A DNA stretch of 64,000 bases from Desulfarculus sp. Lineage in GTDB: Bacteria; Desulfobacterota; Desulfarculia; Desulfarculales; Desulfarculaceae. The notes beneath the pieces were generated by a model that saw only the letters and a list, made by a program, of their open reading frames with translations, made no database searches and had not been told where the DNA came from. The DNA is taken from the NCBI GenBank assembly GCA_003605055.1, contig QZKP01000001.1, forward strand, positions 1 through 64,000, read 5' to 3'. The translations under genes were made by a program, and so were the position numbers. Positions 36,671 to 46,146 of this stretch are shown piece by piece; the stretch's first letter is position 1; every line of letters starts with the position of its first letter.

Positions 36671-37207
36671 TTAGGCCAGGCGCTCCAAGGCCTCGGCATA
36701 GGCCTGATAGGCCTGGCTGCCAAAGAGCACGAAGCGCACCTCGTCAAAGGCCCCGGGGTGCTCGGCTATGGCCTGCTTGACCGCAGCCAGGGCCACGGGC
36801 GCCGCCTCCGGCAAGGGGTAGCCATAGACCCCGGTGGAGATGCTGGGGAAGGCCACGCTGCGCAGGCCTTGGGCCGCGGCCAGGTCCAGGGAGTTCCGGT
36901 AGCAGTTGGCCAGCAGGCGGGCGTCCTCGGGCCGGCCGCGAAAGATGGGCCCCACGGTGTGGATCACCTGCTTGGCCTTGAGCCGGCCGCCGGTGGTGAT
37001 CACCGCCTCGCCGGTGGGGCAGTGGCCGATCTGGCGGCACTCGGCCATGATCTCCGGCCCGCCGGCCCGGTGGATGGCCCCGTCCACCCCCCCGCCGCCG
37101 GCCAGGCGGCTGTTGGCCGCGTTGACGACGGCCTCGGTGTCGGCCTGGGTGATATCCCCCTCCACCAGCACCAATCGGGTGCCATTGACCAGCTTCTCCG
37201 CGCCCAC
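36671..37207 (-). CDS. Macro-domain protein (ADP-ribose / O-acetyl-ADP-ribose hydrolase type)
   Basis: 178 residues forming a whole macro domain. VEGDITQADTEAVVNAANSRL, GGGGVDGAIHRAGG (ribose-binding Gly-rich loop) and SISTGVYGYPLPEAA (diphosphate loop) are diagnostic. Such enzymes remove O-acetyl-ADP-ribose or mono-ADP-ribose. The start is taken at GTG 37207, preceded by GGGAGG; TTG 37231 is the longer alternative. It lies downstream of mltA on the same strand. Confidence 0.9.
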   Translation of the reverse strand: MGAEKLVNGTRLVLVEGDITQADTEAVVNAANSRLAGGGGVDGAIHRAGGPEIMAECRQIGHCPTGEAVITTGGRLKAKQVIHTVGPIFRGRPEDARLLANCYRNSLDLAAAQGLRSVAFPSISTGVYGYPLPEAAPVALAAVKQAIAEHPGAFDEVRFVLFGSQAYQAYAEALERLA

Positions 37208-37247
37208 CGGAAACCTCCCCTCTTTGGCCAACCGCCCGCGCCCGTGC

Positions 37248-38459
37248 TCAGGGGTTGCGCGGGAAAAAGAAGAACAGCCGCCCCGGGTAGTTCATGCGGC
37301 CGGCCAACTCGCCGGCCTCGGCCCCGGAGCCGAAGAACATATCCAGCCGCCCGGGCCCCCGGATGGCCCCGCCGGTGTCCTGGTTGAACACGAAGCGGTT
37401 CAGCGGCGCCGCCCCGCCGCCGGCCGCCGGCATCTGCCCTTGCACGTAGCCCAGGGCCAGGCCCGGGAACAGCCGGCGATCAAGGGCCACCGAGCGCCCG
37501 GCAGTGAGCGGGGCCTCGAAGCAGCCCAGGGGCCCGCCGGTGGGGGCCAGGGGCCGGAAGAACACATAGGAGGGGTTGTGACTCAGCACCCGCTGCATCT
37601 GCTGGGGGTGGGCGGCCAGGAAGGCCTTGATGCCCTGCATGGACATGCTCCCCGGCTCCATGAGCCCCTCCTGCAGCAAAAACCTGCCGATGGAGCGGTA
37701 GGGCTGGCCGTTGCTGGCCGCGTAGCCCACCCGCAGCCGCCGGCCGTCCTCAAACTCCAACTGCCCCGAACCCTGGATGTGCAGGAAGAACACCTCCACC
37801 GGATCGGCCACGTAGCCCAGCACCTCGGCCCGGCCGGCCAGGGCCCGCTGAAAGTCAATGGCCTTGCGGTCCGGATAGGGCCGCACCCGCCGGCCCTGCA
37901 CCTGGCCCACCAGCCGTCGGTTGGGCAGCTCCGGGTTGAAGTCCTTGAGGTTGATGTACACCAGGTCCGAGGGGATGGCGTACACCGGATGGGTGAACGG
38001 GGCTTGGGGCTGGGCCTGGGCCTTGAGGATGGGCTCATAGTAGCCGGTGAACAGCACCCGGCCCTGGCCGTCGCTGCCCACGGACTCCAGCAGGATGAAC
38101 TCGCGCTTGAGGGCCTGGCTGCGCTGGGACGGGTCTGGCAGGCGGTAGAGCAGATCCTTGACCCGCTCCAAAGAGGCCGCCATCTGTCCGGCGCTGGCCC
38201 GGTAGGGTCCGAAGGTGAAGAGCTTGTCCGGATTGATCTTGCGCAGATAGGCCAGGGAGGCCTCGGCCGCCTCGAACAGGCTCTTGGCCGAAAGGTCGTC
38301 CAGGAGCAGGGGCCAGTCGCCGTCCGGCACCTCGCGCAGGGCCTGGGGCGCGGTCAGCTTGGCCGGCGGCTGCACGATGCAGCCGGCCGGCAGGAGCAGG
38401 GCCAGGGCCGCGGCCAGGACCAGGAGAAACAGGCGCAATCTGCACAGGCGGGCGTTCAT
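37248..38459 (-). CDS. mltA: Membrane-bound lytic murein transglycosylase A
   Basis: Outer-membrane lipoprotein that cleaves peptidoglycan glycan strands, forming 1,6-anhydro ends. 403 residues: signal peptide with lipobox LPAGC, the MltA domain with FTGYYEPILKA and HIQGSGQLEFEDG, and a C-terminal 3D domain with NQDTGGAIRGPGRLDMFFG, which carries the catalytic Asp region. Start ATG 38459; an upstream open frame to 38687 overlaps the cupin gene. Confidence 0.93.
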   Translation of the reverse strand: MNARLCRLRLFLLVLAAALALLLPAGCIVQPPAKLTAPQALREVPDGDWPLLLDDLSAKSLFEAAEASLAYLRKINPDKLFTFGPYRASAGQMAASLERVKDLLYRLPDPSQRSQALKREFILLESVGSDGQGRVLFTGYYEPILKAQAQPQAPFTHPVYAIPSDLVYINLKDFNPELPNRRLVGQVQGRRVRPYPDRKAIDFQRALAGRAEVLGYVADPVEVFFLHIQGSGQLEFEDGRRLRVGYAASNGQPYRSIGRFLLQEGLMEPGSMSMQGIKAFLAAHPQQMQRVLSHNPSYVFFRPLAPTGGPLGCFEAPLTAGRSVALDRRLFPGLALGYVQGQMPAAGGGAAPLNRFVFNQDTGGAIRGPGRLDMFFGSGAEAGELAGRMNYPGRLFFFFPRNP

Positions 38460-38509
38460 AGCTTGATCTAACCTCAGGTTCCGGGCCAAGTCAATGCGCA
38501 CCGGCCGGC

Positions 38510-38824
38510 TCAAACCTCCTCCACCAGGACCAGAAGGGCGGTGTCTGTCAGGGCCGCGGCCTTGTGCCTGTGCTCCGGGCCGGCGGGGATGTAGATGCCC
38601 TCGCCCGGGCCATAGCTGACCTTGGCGCCCAGAAAATTTATCTCCAGCCTCCCCTCCAGCAGGTAGCCCAGGTGGCCCCTGGCGCACCAGTCAGGCTCCA
38701 CGAAGCCGCGCGCGAACTCCAGCAGGCGTATCTGTCTGTCGCCCTGGCGATAGACCTTCTGGCGCAGTCCGGGGGCCGGACTCTGCCAGGCCAGGGCAGC
38801 GAAATCAATCTTGTATTCATTCAT
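38510..38824 (-). CDS. Small cupin-domain protein
   Basis: 104 residues forming one cupin barrel: HLGYLLEGRLEINFLG (motif 1 region) and GPGEGIYIPAGPEHRHKA (motif 2 region). Metal-binding His/Glu positions are partly present (GH, E, HRH). Its start overlaps the helicase-nuclease stop by 8 bases. Function unknown; metal-binding or sugar-related roles are typical. Confidence 0.75.
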   Translation of the reverse strand: MNEYKIDFAALAWQSPAPGLRQKVYRQGDRQIRLLEFARGFVEPDWCARGHLGYLLEGRLEINFLGAKVSYGPGEGIYIPAGPEHRHKAAALTDTALLVLVEEV

Positions 38825-41714
38825 GGCTCCGCCTCTCTCTGAGCGCCGGCCAGGCCCAGCACACCGGCACCCGCAGCCGGTTGCCGTCCTTGCGCTCGTA
38901 GATCAGGTGCCCCTCCCGCTGGCCGAAGCAAAAAAGCTCGTGGGTCAGCTCCACGTCGTGCCGGCAATAGGCGGCCAGGTCCCTTAGGTTGCCCGCCCGC
39001 CACCAGGCCACGGCCTGCAAGCCGTCGGCGGACTTGGCCGCGCCCAGGGTGGCCCCGGCCAGGGCGTCCAGGCTCAGGCGGTGGCCCAGCACCCCCTGCA
39101 CCTCCAGCAGCAGGTCCAGGGTGGGCAGGCGGCCCAGGTCTTGGGTGGTGTAGGCGCTGAGCACCCCGTAGTCGAAGCGCAGCAGGTTGAAGCCCACCAC
39201 CAGCTCCAGCTCCTGGAGCCGCTTCAGCAGGGCCGGCACCTCCTTTTCGCTGTAAGGGACGTACTCGTCGCGCTGGCTGTCGTAGAGCACGGCCACGCTG
39301 ACCCGCATAAGGTGGGTGTTGTTCCAGCCGCCCACCTCCTCGGCCAGGCGCTGGGTCTCCAGGTCCAGCACCCCGTAGCGCATGCGGCCGCTGCGGGCCG
39401 TGGGCGCGGCCGGCGAGATCACCTCCGGCACAGGCCCCGCCGGGGCCGCGGCCAGCTCCTGCTTGCCCAACAGCAGCCGGGTCAGAAGCAGGGCGCCCTG
39501 TTTGTCTAGGGGCTTGTTGCCCGAGCCGCACTTGGGCGAGAACACGCAGGCCGGGCAGCCGGCCTCGCAGGCGCAGGTGTCCAGCAGCTCCTCCACCCTG
39601 GCCAGCAGCTCCTCGATGACCGCGTAGCCCTGCTCGGCCAGGCCCACCCCGCCGGGCACCCCGTCGTAGATGAACACCGCGGCCTTGCCGGTCTGGGGGT
39701 GCAGGGGGATGGAGATGCCGCCGATGTCGTCCCGGTCGCAAAGCGCGAACAGGGGGAACATGCTGATGGCCGCGTGCTCCAGGGCGTGGATGGAGCCCAT
39801 GAAGTGCCGTCCGGCCCGCTCCACCTCTTTGCGCAGGGCGTCCTCGATGTCCAGCCACAGGCCGTGGGTCTCGAAGGTCAGCGGCGGCAGCTCCAGGGGG
39901 TAGACGCCAAGCAGGTCGCCGCCGGAGATGCGCCGCCGCTCGTAGCCGGTGACCACCTCGGTCACCTTGAGCCGGCCCTGGCGCAGCAGGAAGTTGGCCA
40001 CCGGCCGCCGGCCGGTCTCCTCCAGGATCTCGGTCTCCTTCTCGCTGCGGGCGTGGGTGTAGTAGTCGGCCCGGACCGGGCGTACCGAGACCTTGCGGTG
40101 CTCCAGGTCCAGGGCCTGCACCTGATAGGAGCGGCCTTTGTGCAGGTAGATGGCCCCGGGGTAGCCCTCTTTGTAGGCCCGCACCCCGTCCAGGGAACCC
40201 ACCACCTGGCCCTGGGGGCCCAGGATGGCCATGCTCTCGCCGGCCCCGCGCAGGTCCACCCGGCGCTGGGGCTGCTTGAAGGGCGTGAAGTAGCGGTCGC
40301 CCTCGGCGCTAAGCAGCAGATCCCCGGCCGCGCTCAGTTGGGCCAAGGCCTCCTGGTGGCGGGAGAGGTCGAAGAACTCGTCGTGTACGCTGAGCGGCTC
40401 CTCGGCCGCAGCGCACAAGAGGTGCTGGGCCACTATGGGCTGGTTGTCCGCGTCCAGCACCGCCGCCTCCACCGGCCGGGCGAAGAACTCGGCGGGGTGG
40501 CTGATGAGCCACTGGTCCAGGGCATCCGGGCGGGCCACCATGAACACGGCGCTGTGCCGGCCGGCCCGCCCCACCCGGCCGCCCCGCTGCCAGGTGTTGA
40601 TCTGGCTGCCGGGGTAGCCCACCAGGATGCACAAGTCCAGGCCGCCGATGTCTATGCCCATCTCCAGGGCGCTGGTGGTCACCACGCCCGCCAGGCGGCC
40701 CGCGGCCAGGTCGGCCTCGATCTGGCGGCGCTCCTCGGGCAGAAAACCGGCCCTATAGCCGGCGATGAGCCCGGCCAGCTCCGGGTGCGAGCGGGTGACC
40801 CAGGCGTGGATCAGCTCGGTGTGCAGCCGGCTCTTGGTGAAGCATATGGTGGCCAGGCCGCTCTTGACCGCCTGGGCCAGGAGGTAGGAAGCGGTGGTGG
40901 AGGCCGCGCCAATCGGGTTGACCAGCACGAAGCTGCGGCCCGCGGCCGGCGCGCCGCACAGGCTCACCACCTGCTCGGGCGCGAACTCCCGGCCGGTCAG
41001 GGCCCGGGCGTGCTGGCCGGGGTTGGCGATGGTGGCCGAAGAGAGCACGAAGCAGGGCCGGCTGCCCCGGGCCGCGGCCAGGCGCAGCAGCCGCCGCAGC
41101 ACCTGGGCCACGTGGCTGCCGAACACCCCCCGGTAGGTGTGCACCTCGTCTATGACCAGGAAGCGGAGCTGGCCCAGAAAGCGGTCCCAGGCCTGGGGAA
41201 AGGCGCAGACGGCCGCGTGCACCATGTCCGGGTTGGAGATGAGGACCGGCGGCGGCTTCTGGCGCAGGCGGCGGCGCAACCCGGGCGGGGTGTCGCCGTC
41301 GTAGATCTCGGCCACCGGCCCCAGGCCGGCGGCCTGGGCCAGGCCGTTGATGGCCGTGAGCTGGTCCTGCTCCAGGGCCTTCAGGGGAAACAGGAACAGG
41401 GCCTTGGCCTCGGGGTCCGCGGCCAGGCGCTCCAGCACCGGCAGGGTGTAGACCAGGCTCTTGCCCGAGGCCGTCGGGGTGGCCACCACCGCGTCGCGGC
41501 CGGCCCGCACCAGTTCCAGGGCCGCGGCCTGGTGGGAGTAGAGCCGCTGCACCCCCTGGCCGGCCAGGGCCCGGGCCAGGTCCGCGGCCAGGGGCGGGTT
41601 GGGCTCCGCGTAATGGGCCGGCCGGGGCGGTATCTGTTGGGTATGCACCACCTCGGCGGCCAGGTGGGCGCCCCGGCCCAACGCGGCCAGGAAGCTCTTG
41701 AGGTCCGCGGCCAT
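38817..41714 (-). CDS. MrfA-type DEAH helicase fused to a DEDDy exonuclease
   Basis: 965 residues. N-terminal SF2 helicase with ATPTASGKS (about 78-86), DEVH (189-192), LSSATIANP, TTSALEMGIDIGG and QRGGRVGRAGR. A middle DUF1998-type region ends in a four-cysteine cluster (CACEAGCPACVFSPKC), as in MrfA/YprA. From about 778 to the end there is an RNase-H-like fold with D784, E786, D848 and D920 (AYCRHD), a DEDDy exonuclease like MrfB/YprB. In Bacillus these are two adjacent genes in mitomycin-C lesion repair; here they form one polypeptide. Cellular role in DNA repair is inferred. Confidence 0.88.
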   Translation of the reverse strand: MAADLKSFLAALGRGAHLAAEVVHTQQIPPRPAHYAEPNPPLAADLARALAGQGVQRLYSHQAAALELVRAGRDAVVATPTASGKSLVYTLPVLERLAADPEAKALFLFPLKALEQDQLTAINGLAQAAGLGPVAEIYDGDTPPGLRRRLRQKPPPVLISNPDMVHAAVCAFPQAWDRFLGQLRFLVIDEVHTYRGVFGSHVAQVLRRLLRLAAARGSRPCFVLSSATIANPGQHARALTGREFAPEQVVSLCGAPAAGRSFVLVNPIGAASTTASYLLAQAVKSGLATICFTKSRLHTELIHAWVTRSHPELAGLIAGYRAGFLPEERRQIEADLAAGRLAGVVTTSALEMGIDIGGLDLCILVGYPGSQINTWQRGGRVGRAGRHSAVFMVARPDALDQWLISHPAEFFARPVEAAVLDADNQPIVAQHLLCAAAEEPLSVHDEFFDLSRHQEALAQLSAAGDLLLSAEGDRYFTPFKQPQRRVDLRGAGESMAILGPQGQVVGSLDGVRAYKEGYPGAIYLHKGRSYQVQALDLEHRKVSVRPVRADYYTHARSEKETEILEETGRRPVANFLLRQGRLKVTEVVTGYERRRISGGDLLGVYPLELPPLTFETHGLWLDIEDALRKEVERAGRHFMGSIHALEHAAISMFPLFALCDRDDIGGISIPLHPQTGKAAVFIYDGVPGGVGLAEQGYAVIEELLARVEELLDTCACEAGCPACVFSPKCGSGNKPLDKQGALLLTRLLLGKQELAAAPAGPVPEVISPAAPTARSGRMRYGVLDLETQRLAEEVGGWNNTHLMRVSVAVLYDSQRDEYVPYSEKEVPALLKRLQELELVVGFNLLRFDYGVLSAYTTQDLGRLPTLDLLLEVQGVLGHRLSLDALAGATLGAAKSADGLQAVAWWRAGNLRDLAAYCRHDVELTHELFCFGQREGHLIYERKDGNRLRVPVCWAWPALRERRSHE

Positions 41715-41804
41715 GGCTGGTGGTGTACCACGGCCAACTGCGGGCGTCCAGGCCGGGGCCAGGGCGGTTTTCGGGACCGCGCCCTAAAATCTGGCCGCGA
41801 ATCC

Positions 41805-41833
41805 TTGACAAATCGGGGCTGTATTTGTTAAGT
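41805..41833 (+). promoter_or_regulatory. Possible promoter of the pyr operon
   Basis: TTGACA (41805-41810), a 17-base spacer and a weak TTAAGT (41828-41833), giving a leader of about 165 bases before pyrB. Confidence 0.55.
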
Positions 41834-41875
41834 ATTTCTGTCAGGAAAAGCGAAGCGCGGCAGGTAAAAAAATAC

Positions 41876-42010
41876 ATGGCTGCAAACCCTTGTCAAGGGG
41901 TCTCCGACCCGGGGGTTGACTCCGGGACGGCCTCCACACCTCAGAAGGTGCCTGGAGGTTTTTTTTGGGCCCAATTCCAGCCTCCTGGGCCGGCTGAGGC
42001 CCGGCCATGA
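41876..42010 (+). CDS. Putative 44-residue pyr leader peptide
   Basis: Open frame beginning [10 protein letters not shown] and ending EARP, with stop TGA overlapping the pyrB ATG (ATGA). It runs straight through the intrinsic terminator at 41931-41966, so translating ribosomes would interfere with hairpin folding. A weak AGG-containing site lies about 10 bases before ATG. Its arrangement, including the length of 44 codons, recalls the E. coli pyrBI leader, though no sequence similarity is claimed. Confidence 0.5.
   Translation: MAANPCQGVSDPGVDSGTASTPQKVPGGFFWAQFQPPGPAEARP
41931..41966 (+). terminator. Intrinsic terminator/attenuator before pyrB
   Basis: Stem CCTCCA-CACC (41931-41940) pairs with GGTG-CC-TGGAGG (41947-41958, two unpaired bases), followed by eight T at 41959-41966. 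It ends 40 bases before pyrB, hence a transcription attenuator. Confidence 0.85.
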
Positions 42011-42933
42011 GCCTGGCCCGGCGCCACTTGCTGGGCCTGGAGGGCGTCTCCGCCCAGGAGATAACCACCATCCTGGACACCGCCGAGTCGCTCAAAGAGA
42101 TTAGCGCCCGGCCCATCAAGAAGGTGCCCACCCTGCGCGGCAAGACCGTGGTGCACTTCTTCTACGAGGCCTCCACCCGCACCCGCACCTCCTTTGAACT
42201 GGCCGCCAAACGCCTGAGCGCCGACACCGTGTCGCTCTCGGCCAGCACCAGTTCCCTGACCAAGGGCGAGACCCTGATCGACACGGCCAAGAACCTGCAG
42301 GCCATGTCCCCAGACCTGATCGTCATGCGCCACTCCATGAGCGGCGCGCCGCACCTGCTGGCCCGGCACATCCCCTGCTCCATCATCAACGCCGGCGACG
42401 GCACCCACGAGCACCCCACCCAGGGCCTGCTGGACCTCTTGACCATCCGCCAGGTCAAGGGCCGCCTGGACGGGCTCAAGGTCTCCATTATCGGCGACAT
42501 ATCCCACTCCCGGGTGGCCCGCTCGGGCATCATCGGCCTGAACACCATGGGCAGCGCGGTGACGGTCTACGGCCCCAACACCCTGCTGCCGCCGCAGGTG
42601 CAGAGCCTGGGCGTGTCCGTGGCCGGCTCCATGGATGAGGCCATCGCGGAGGCCGACGTGGTGATGATGCTGCGGGTGCAGAAGGAGCGGCTCAGCGACG
42701 TGCTCTTCCCCAGCCTGCGCGAGTACGCCCAGCGCTTTGGCCTGGGGATGCGGCACTTAGCCCAGGCCAAGCCCGACGTGGTGGTCATGCACCCCGGCCC
42801 CATCAACCGGGGGGTGGAGATATCGCCCCAGGTGGCCGACGGACCCTGGTCGGTGATCCTGGACCAGGTGGCCAACGGCGTGGCCGTGCGCATGGCCCTG
42901 CTGTATTTGCTCATCGGACAGGAGGCGGCTTGA
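42007..42933 (+). CDS. pyrB: Aspartate carbamoyltransferase catalytic chain
   Basis: Condenses carbamoyl phosphate and aspartate in pyrimidine synthesis. 308 residues. [19 protein letters not shown] is the carbamoyl-phosphate site, [17 protein letters not shown] the conserved middle block, and [11 protein letters not shown] the C-terminal block. No regulatory pyrI follows; pyrC does, suggesting a PyrB-PyrC complex type. Start ATG 42007. Confidence 0.97.
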   Translation: MSLARRHLLGLEGVSAQEITTILDTAESLKEISARPIKKVPTLRGKTVVHFFYEASTRTRTSFELAAKRLSADTVSLSASTSSLTKGETLIDTAKNLQAMSPDLIVMRHSMSGAPHLLARHIPCSIINAGDGTHEHPTQGLLDLLTIRQVKGRLDGLKVSIIGDISHSRVARSGIIGLNTMGSAVTVYGPNTLLPPQVQSLGVSVAGSMDEAIAEADVVMMLRVQKERLSDVLFPSLREYAQRFGLGMRHLAQAKPDVVVMHPGPINRGVEISPQVADGPWSVILDQVANGVAVRMALLYLLIGQEAA

Positions 42934-44228
42934 GCCCCCGAGGCGACATACTGCTCAAGGGCGGCCGCCTGCTCTGCCCGGCCACGGGACTGGACCAGAC
43001 CGGCGATTTGTTGATCTCCCGGGGCCGCATCGCGGCCCTGGGCGGAAAACTGGCCGCCGAGGGCGCCCTGGCGATCCCCTGCGCGGGCCTGACCGTGGCC
43101 CCGGGGCTGATCGACCTGCACGTGCACCTGCGCGAACCCGGCCACGAGTATAAGGAGACCATCGTCAGCGGCACGGCCGCGGCCGCGGCCGGCGGCTTCA
43201 CCGCCGTGTGCTCTATGCCCAACACCAAGCCGGTGAACGACTGCCGGGCCGTGACCGAGATGATTTTGGAGCGGGCGGCCAAGGAGGGCTCGGCCCGGGT
43301 CTATCCGGTGGGGGCCATCACGCCCGGGCTCCTGGGCCAGGGCCTGACCGAGATGGCCGAGCTGGCCGAGGCCGGCTGCGTGGCGGTCACTGACGACGGC
43401 CGGCCGGTGGCCGACGCCCGCCTGCTGCGGCGGGCCATGGAGTACGCCACCGGCTTCGGCCTGCCCGTGATCTGCCACAGCGAGGAGGGGAGCCTGTCCG
43501 CCGGCGGAGTCATGCACGAAGGGCCCACCGCCACCCGCCTGGGCCTGGCCGGCATCCCGGCCGAGGCCGAGGTGATCGCCATCGAGCGCGACTTGGCCCT
43601 GGCCGGCCTCACCGGCGCCCGGGTGCACATCGCCCACGTGTCCTGCGCGGGCAGTGTCAGGGCCATCGCCCGGGCCAAACAGGCCGGGCTGCGGGTCAGC
43701 GCCGAGACCGCCCCGCACTACCTGACCCTCTGCGACCAGGACGTGGGCGAGTACGACACCCATTGCAAGATGAACCCTCCCCTGCGCTCGGCCGCGGACC
43801 GCGAGGCCGTGCGCCGGGCCCTGGCCGAGGGCGTCCTGGACGCGGTGGCCACGGACCACGCCCCGCACTCGGTGCTGGAAAAGGAGCTGGAGTTCGACCA
43901 GGCCGCCTTCGGCGTGGTGGGCCTGGAGACCGCCCTGGGGGTGATGCTGGAGCTGGTGGCCGAGGGTGTGCTGACTCTGCCCCAGGTGGTACAGCTCCTG
44001 AGCGCGGCGCCGGCGGCCTTGCTGGGCCTGCCCGGCGGCCGGCTGGCCAAGGGCGGTCCGGCCGACGTCACGGTCATCGCCACGGACTCGCCCTGGGTGG
44101 TGGAGCCTGGTAAGTTTAGATCATTGTCGGCCAACACCCCCTTTGCTGGCCGCAGCCTGCCCGGCCGGGCCGCGGTCACCATCTGCGGCGGCCGCATCAC
44201 CCACCGCCTGGACCAGGAGGGTTCATGA
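42930..44228 (+). CDS. pyrC: Dihydroorotase
   Basis: Cyclises carbamoyl aspartate to dihydroorotate. 432 residues, type I amidohydrolase. [16 protein letters not shown] (metal-binding HxH), [31 protein letters not shown] and ATDHAPHS (metal Asp/His) are all present, so it appears active. TTG 42930 overlaps the pyrB stop, with GGAGG just upstream. The next gene overlaps its stop by 4 bases. Confidence 0.96.
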   Translation: MSPRGDILLKGGRLLCPATGLDQTGDLLISRGRIAALGGKLAAEGALAIPCAGLTVAPGLIDLHVHLREPGHEYKETIVSGTAAAAAGGFTAVCSMPNTKPVNDCRAVTEMILERAAKEGSARVYPVGAITPGLLGQGLTEMAELAEAGCVAVTDDGRPVADARLLRRAMEYATGFGLPVICHSEEGSLSAGGVMHEGPTATRLGLAGIPAEAEVIAIERDLALAGLTGARVHIAHVSCAGSVRAIARAKQAGLRVSAETAPHYLTLCDQDVGEYDTHCKMNPPLRSAADREAVRRALAEGVLDAVATDHAPHSVLEKELEFDQAAFGVVGLETALGVMLELVAEGVLTLPQVVQLLSAAPAALLGLPGGRLAKGGPADVTVIATDSPWVVEPGKFRSLSANTPFAGRSLPGRAAVTICGGRITHRLDQEGS

Positions 44229-44569
44229 GCCGCACCCGCGCCCTGATAAGCTCCGAAGCCCTGGCTCTGTTGGCGGTGGTGTGCATCGCGGCCATCTTCC
44301 TGGTGGCCTCCCTGGACCGCGATGTGGACCGCAACGACCGGCAGGCCCAGGAGCTGGCCCGCCAGGTGCAGGAGATGGTGCAGGGACCGGCGGCCGCGCC
44401 GCCCCTGACCCTGGAGCGCCTTAAGTCCCGGGGCCTGAAGATGCCCCCGGGCCTGCACCTGGAGGTGCAGGCCCCCGAACGCGGCGAGTGGCAAATCAGC
44501 GTCTGGCACCAGGAGGGGGTCAAACGCTACCTGGTCACCGCCAAGGGCGTCTTGGAGCAGATGCGCTAA
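44225..44569 (+). CDS. Single-pass membrane protein of unknown function
   Basis: 114 residues: one N-terminal helix (about 12-30) followed by a charged segment and a short soluble domain. ATGA overlap with pyrC indicates translational coupling. No family was recognised. Confidence 0.6.
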   Translation: MSRTRALISSEALALLAVVCIAAIFLVASLDRDVDRNDRQAQELARQVQEMVQGPAAAPPLTLERLKSRGLKMPPGLHLEVQAPERGEWQISVWHQEGVKRYLVTAKGVLEQMR

Positions 44570-44574
44570 CGCCG

Positions 44575-45327
44575 GTGTCCCGCCAGCAAGCCCACAAGGA
44601 ACAAGCCCTGGTCAAGATGCTGCGCTACGTGCTGGGCGTGGCCCCGGCCGAGTTCGGCCTGCTGCCCGACGAGGCGGGCTGGGTGAGCGTCAAGGAGCTG
44701 CTGGCGGCCCTGCACCAGGAAGAGGGCTGGCGGCACCTGCGCCAGGGCATGCTGGCCGACGCGGCCAACCGCCTGGCCCCGGAGCTGATCGAGCTGGCCG
44801 ATAACCGGCTGCGCTGCGCCCAGCGCTCCTACCCGCCCCCGGACTACGAGGCCCAGCCGCCGGCGCACCTGTATTTAGGGGCCCGGCGCAAGGCCTGGCC
44901 GGTGATGCACAAGCGGGGCCTGGAGGCCGGGCCCGGCGGCCGGCCCTGGCTCCTGGCCGCGGACCCGGACCGGGCCCTTTCCCTGGGCCGGCGCCGCGAC
45001 CCGGAGCCGATGCTGGTGACCGTGCAGGCCCAGCCTGCCGCGGAGCAGGGCGCCGCCTTCGCGGCCTGGGGGGAGTACTTCCTGTGCGAGTGGGCCCCGG
45101 CCGCTTGCCTCATGGGCCCGCCGGTGGAGGAGGCCCCGCCTGCCAAAAAGCCCGTTGCCAAGGCCCCGCCGGCCAAGGAGGCCGGCCCGGCCCTGCCCCC
45201 GCCCGGCACCTTGCCCGGCTCCTTCATCCTCACCGCCGAGGACGTGGAAAAGCCCTACAAGCGCAAAGGCATATCCAAGGACATCGCCTGGAAGCGCGAG
45301 CGCCGCAAGGGGCGAAAGCGAGGCTAG
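44575..45327 (+). CDS. KptA/Tpt1-like protein, catalytic residues diverged
   Basis: 250 residues. The N-terminal winged-helix-like block (LVKMLRYVLGVAPAEFGLLPDEAGWVSVKELL, shown in part) matches RNA 2'-phosphotransferases, and LYLGARRKAWPVMHKRGL aligns with their ADP-ribosyltransferase-like core. The catalytic Arg-His of the family's LRH motif reads Gly-Val (21-22) here, and the GT of LYHGT reads GA, so activity may be lost or changed. A Pro/Ala/Lys-rich linker and a basic tail follow. Start GTG 44575. Confidence 0.65.
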   Translation: MSRQQAHKEQALVKMLRYVLGVAPAEFGLLPDEAGWVSVKELLAALHQEEGWRHLRQGMLADAANRLAPELIELADNRLRCAQRSYPPPDYEAQPPAHLYLGARRKAWPVMHKRGLEAGPGGRPWLLAADPDRALSLGRRRDPEPMLVTVQAQPAAEQGAAFAAWGEYFLCEWAPAACLMGPPVEEAPPAKKPVAKAPPAKEAGPALPPPGTLPGSFILTAEDVEKPYKRKGISKDIAWKRERRKGRKRG

Positions 45328-45330
45328 GGG

Positions 45331-46140
45331 ATGTCTCTGGGCAACACCCTCAAGGTCCTGTGGCGCTCGCGCTCGCTGCGCTTCACCCGCCACCTCCTGG
45401 GCCGGCCGGGCCGGGACCAGGGACTGGCCAGCTACAGCCTGCACGGCCGACCCATACACTACCGTCCCGGCACCAGCGACTCCTACGACCTGTACAACAT
45501 CCTGCTCAAGGGCGGGCACAAGGCGGCCTACTGGCTGCCCGCGGCGGTGCAGCCCCGGGTGATCCTGGACATTGGGGGCAACATCGGCCTGAGCGCCATC
45601 TACTTCGCCATCCGCTATCCCCAGGCCGTGATCCACAGCTTCGAGCCGGTGCCGGACAACTTCGCCCTGCTCACCAAAAACCTGGCCCCATACCCCCAGG
45701 CCCGGGCCCACGGCGTGGCCCTGGGCAACCGGGACGGCACCGAGGAGATCGCCCTGTCCGATCATCCGGCCAACTACGCGGGGGCCTCGTTCTATGGATT
45801 GGGGGTCAACCCGGCCCGCAAGGCGACGGTCCAGCTCCGCCGGGCCGGGGAGTACCTGGCCCAGCAGGGCATCCAGGGGGCCGACCTCATCAAGATCGAC
45901 ACCGAGGGCGCGGAGTACGACATCCTGACCAGCCTGGACCCGGCCATGCTCAGCCAGGCCCAGTGGGTCTTCGGCGAGCTGCACGGGGTCAAGGACTTCC
46001 TGGTGCTGGACCTGCTGGCCCGGCACTTCGAGGTGGACGTCAAGCGCAGCCTGGGCCGCCGGCTGTTCAGCTTCCATGCCTGCCGCAAAGACCTGGCCCC
46101 CCGCCTGTCCCGGGCCGACATACGCCGCCTGCAGTATTAG
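45331..46140 (+). CDS. FkbM-family methyltransferase
   Basis: SAM-dependent methyltransferase, 269 residues. ILDIGGNIGLSAIYFA is the SAM-binding loop, HSFEPVPDNFALLTKNL the acidic motif, and IKIDTEGAEYDIL the FkbM signature. Typical substrates are sugar or polyketide hydroxyls, unknown here. Starts 4 bases after the KptA-like gene. Confidence 0.85.
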   Translation: MSLGNTLKVLWRSRSLRFTRHLLGRPGRDQGLASYSLHGRPIHYRPGTSDSYDLYNILLKGGHKAAYWLPAAVQPRVILDIGGNIGLSAIYFAIRYPQAVIHSFEPVPDNFALLTKNLAPYPQARAHGVALGNRDGTEEIALSDHPANYAGASFYGLGVNPARKATVQLRRAGEYLAQQGIQGADLIKIDTEGAEYDILTSLDPAMLSQAQWVFGELHGVKDFLVLDLLARHFEVDVKRSLGRRLFSFHACRKDLAPRLSRADIRRLQY

Positions 46141-46146
46141 CCGCCC

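Noticed and set aside
39699-41831. 710-codon plus-strand frame over the helicase-nuclease
   Set aside because: Antisense shadow with no recognisable domain.
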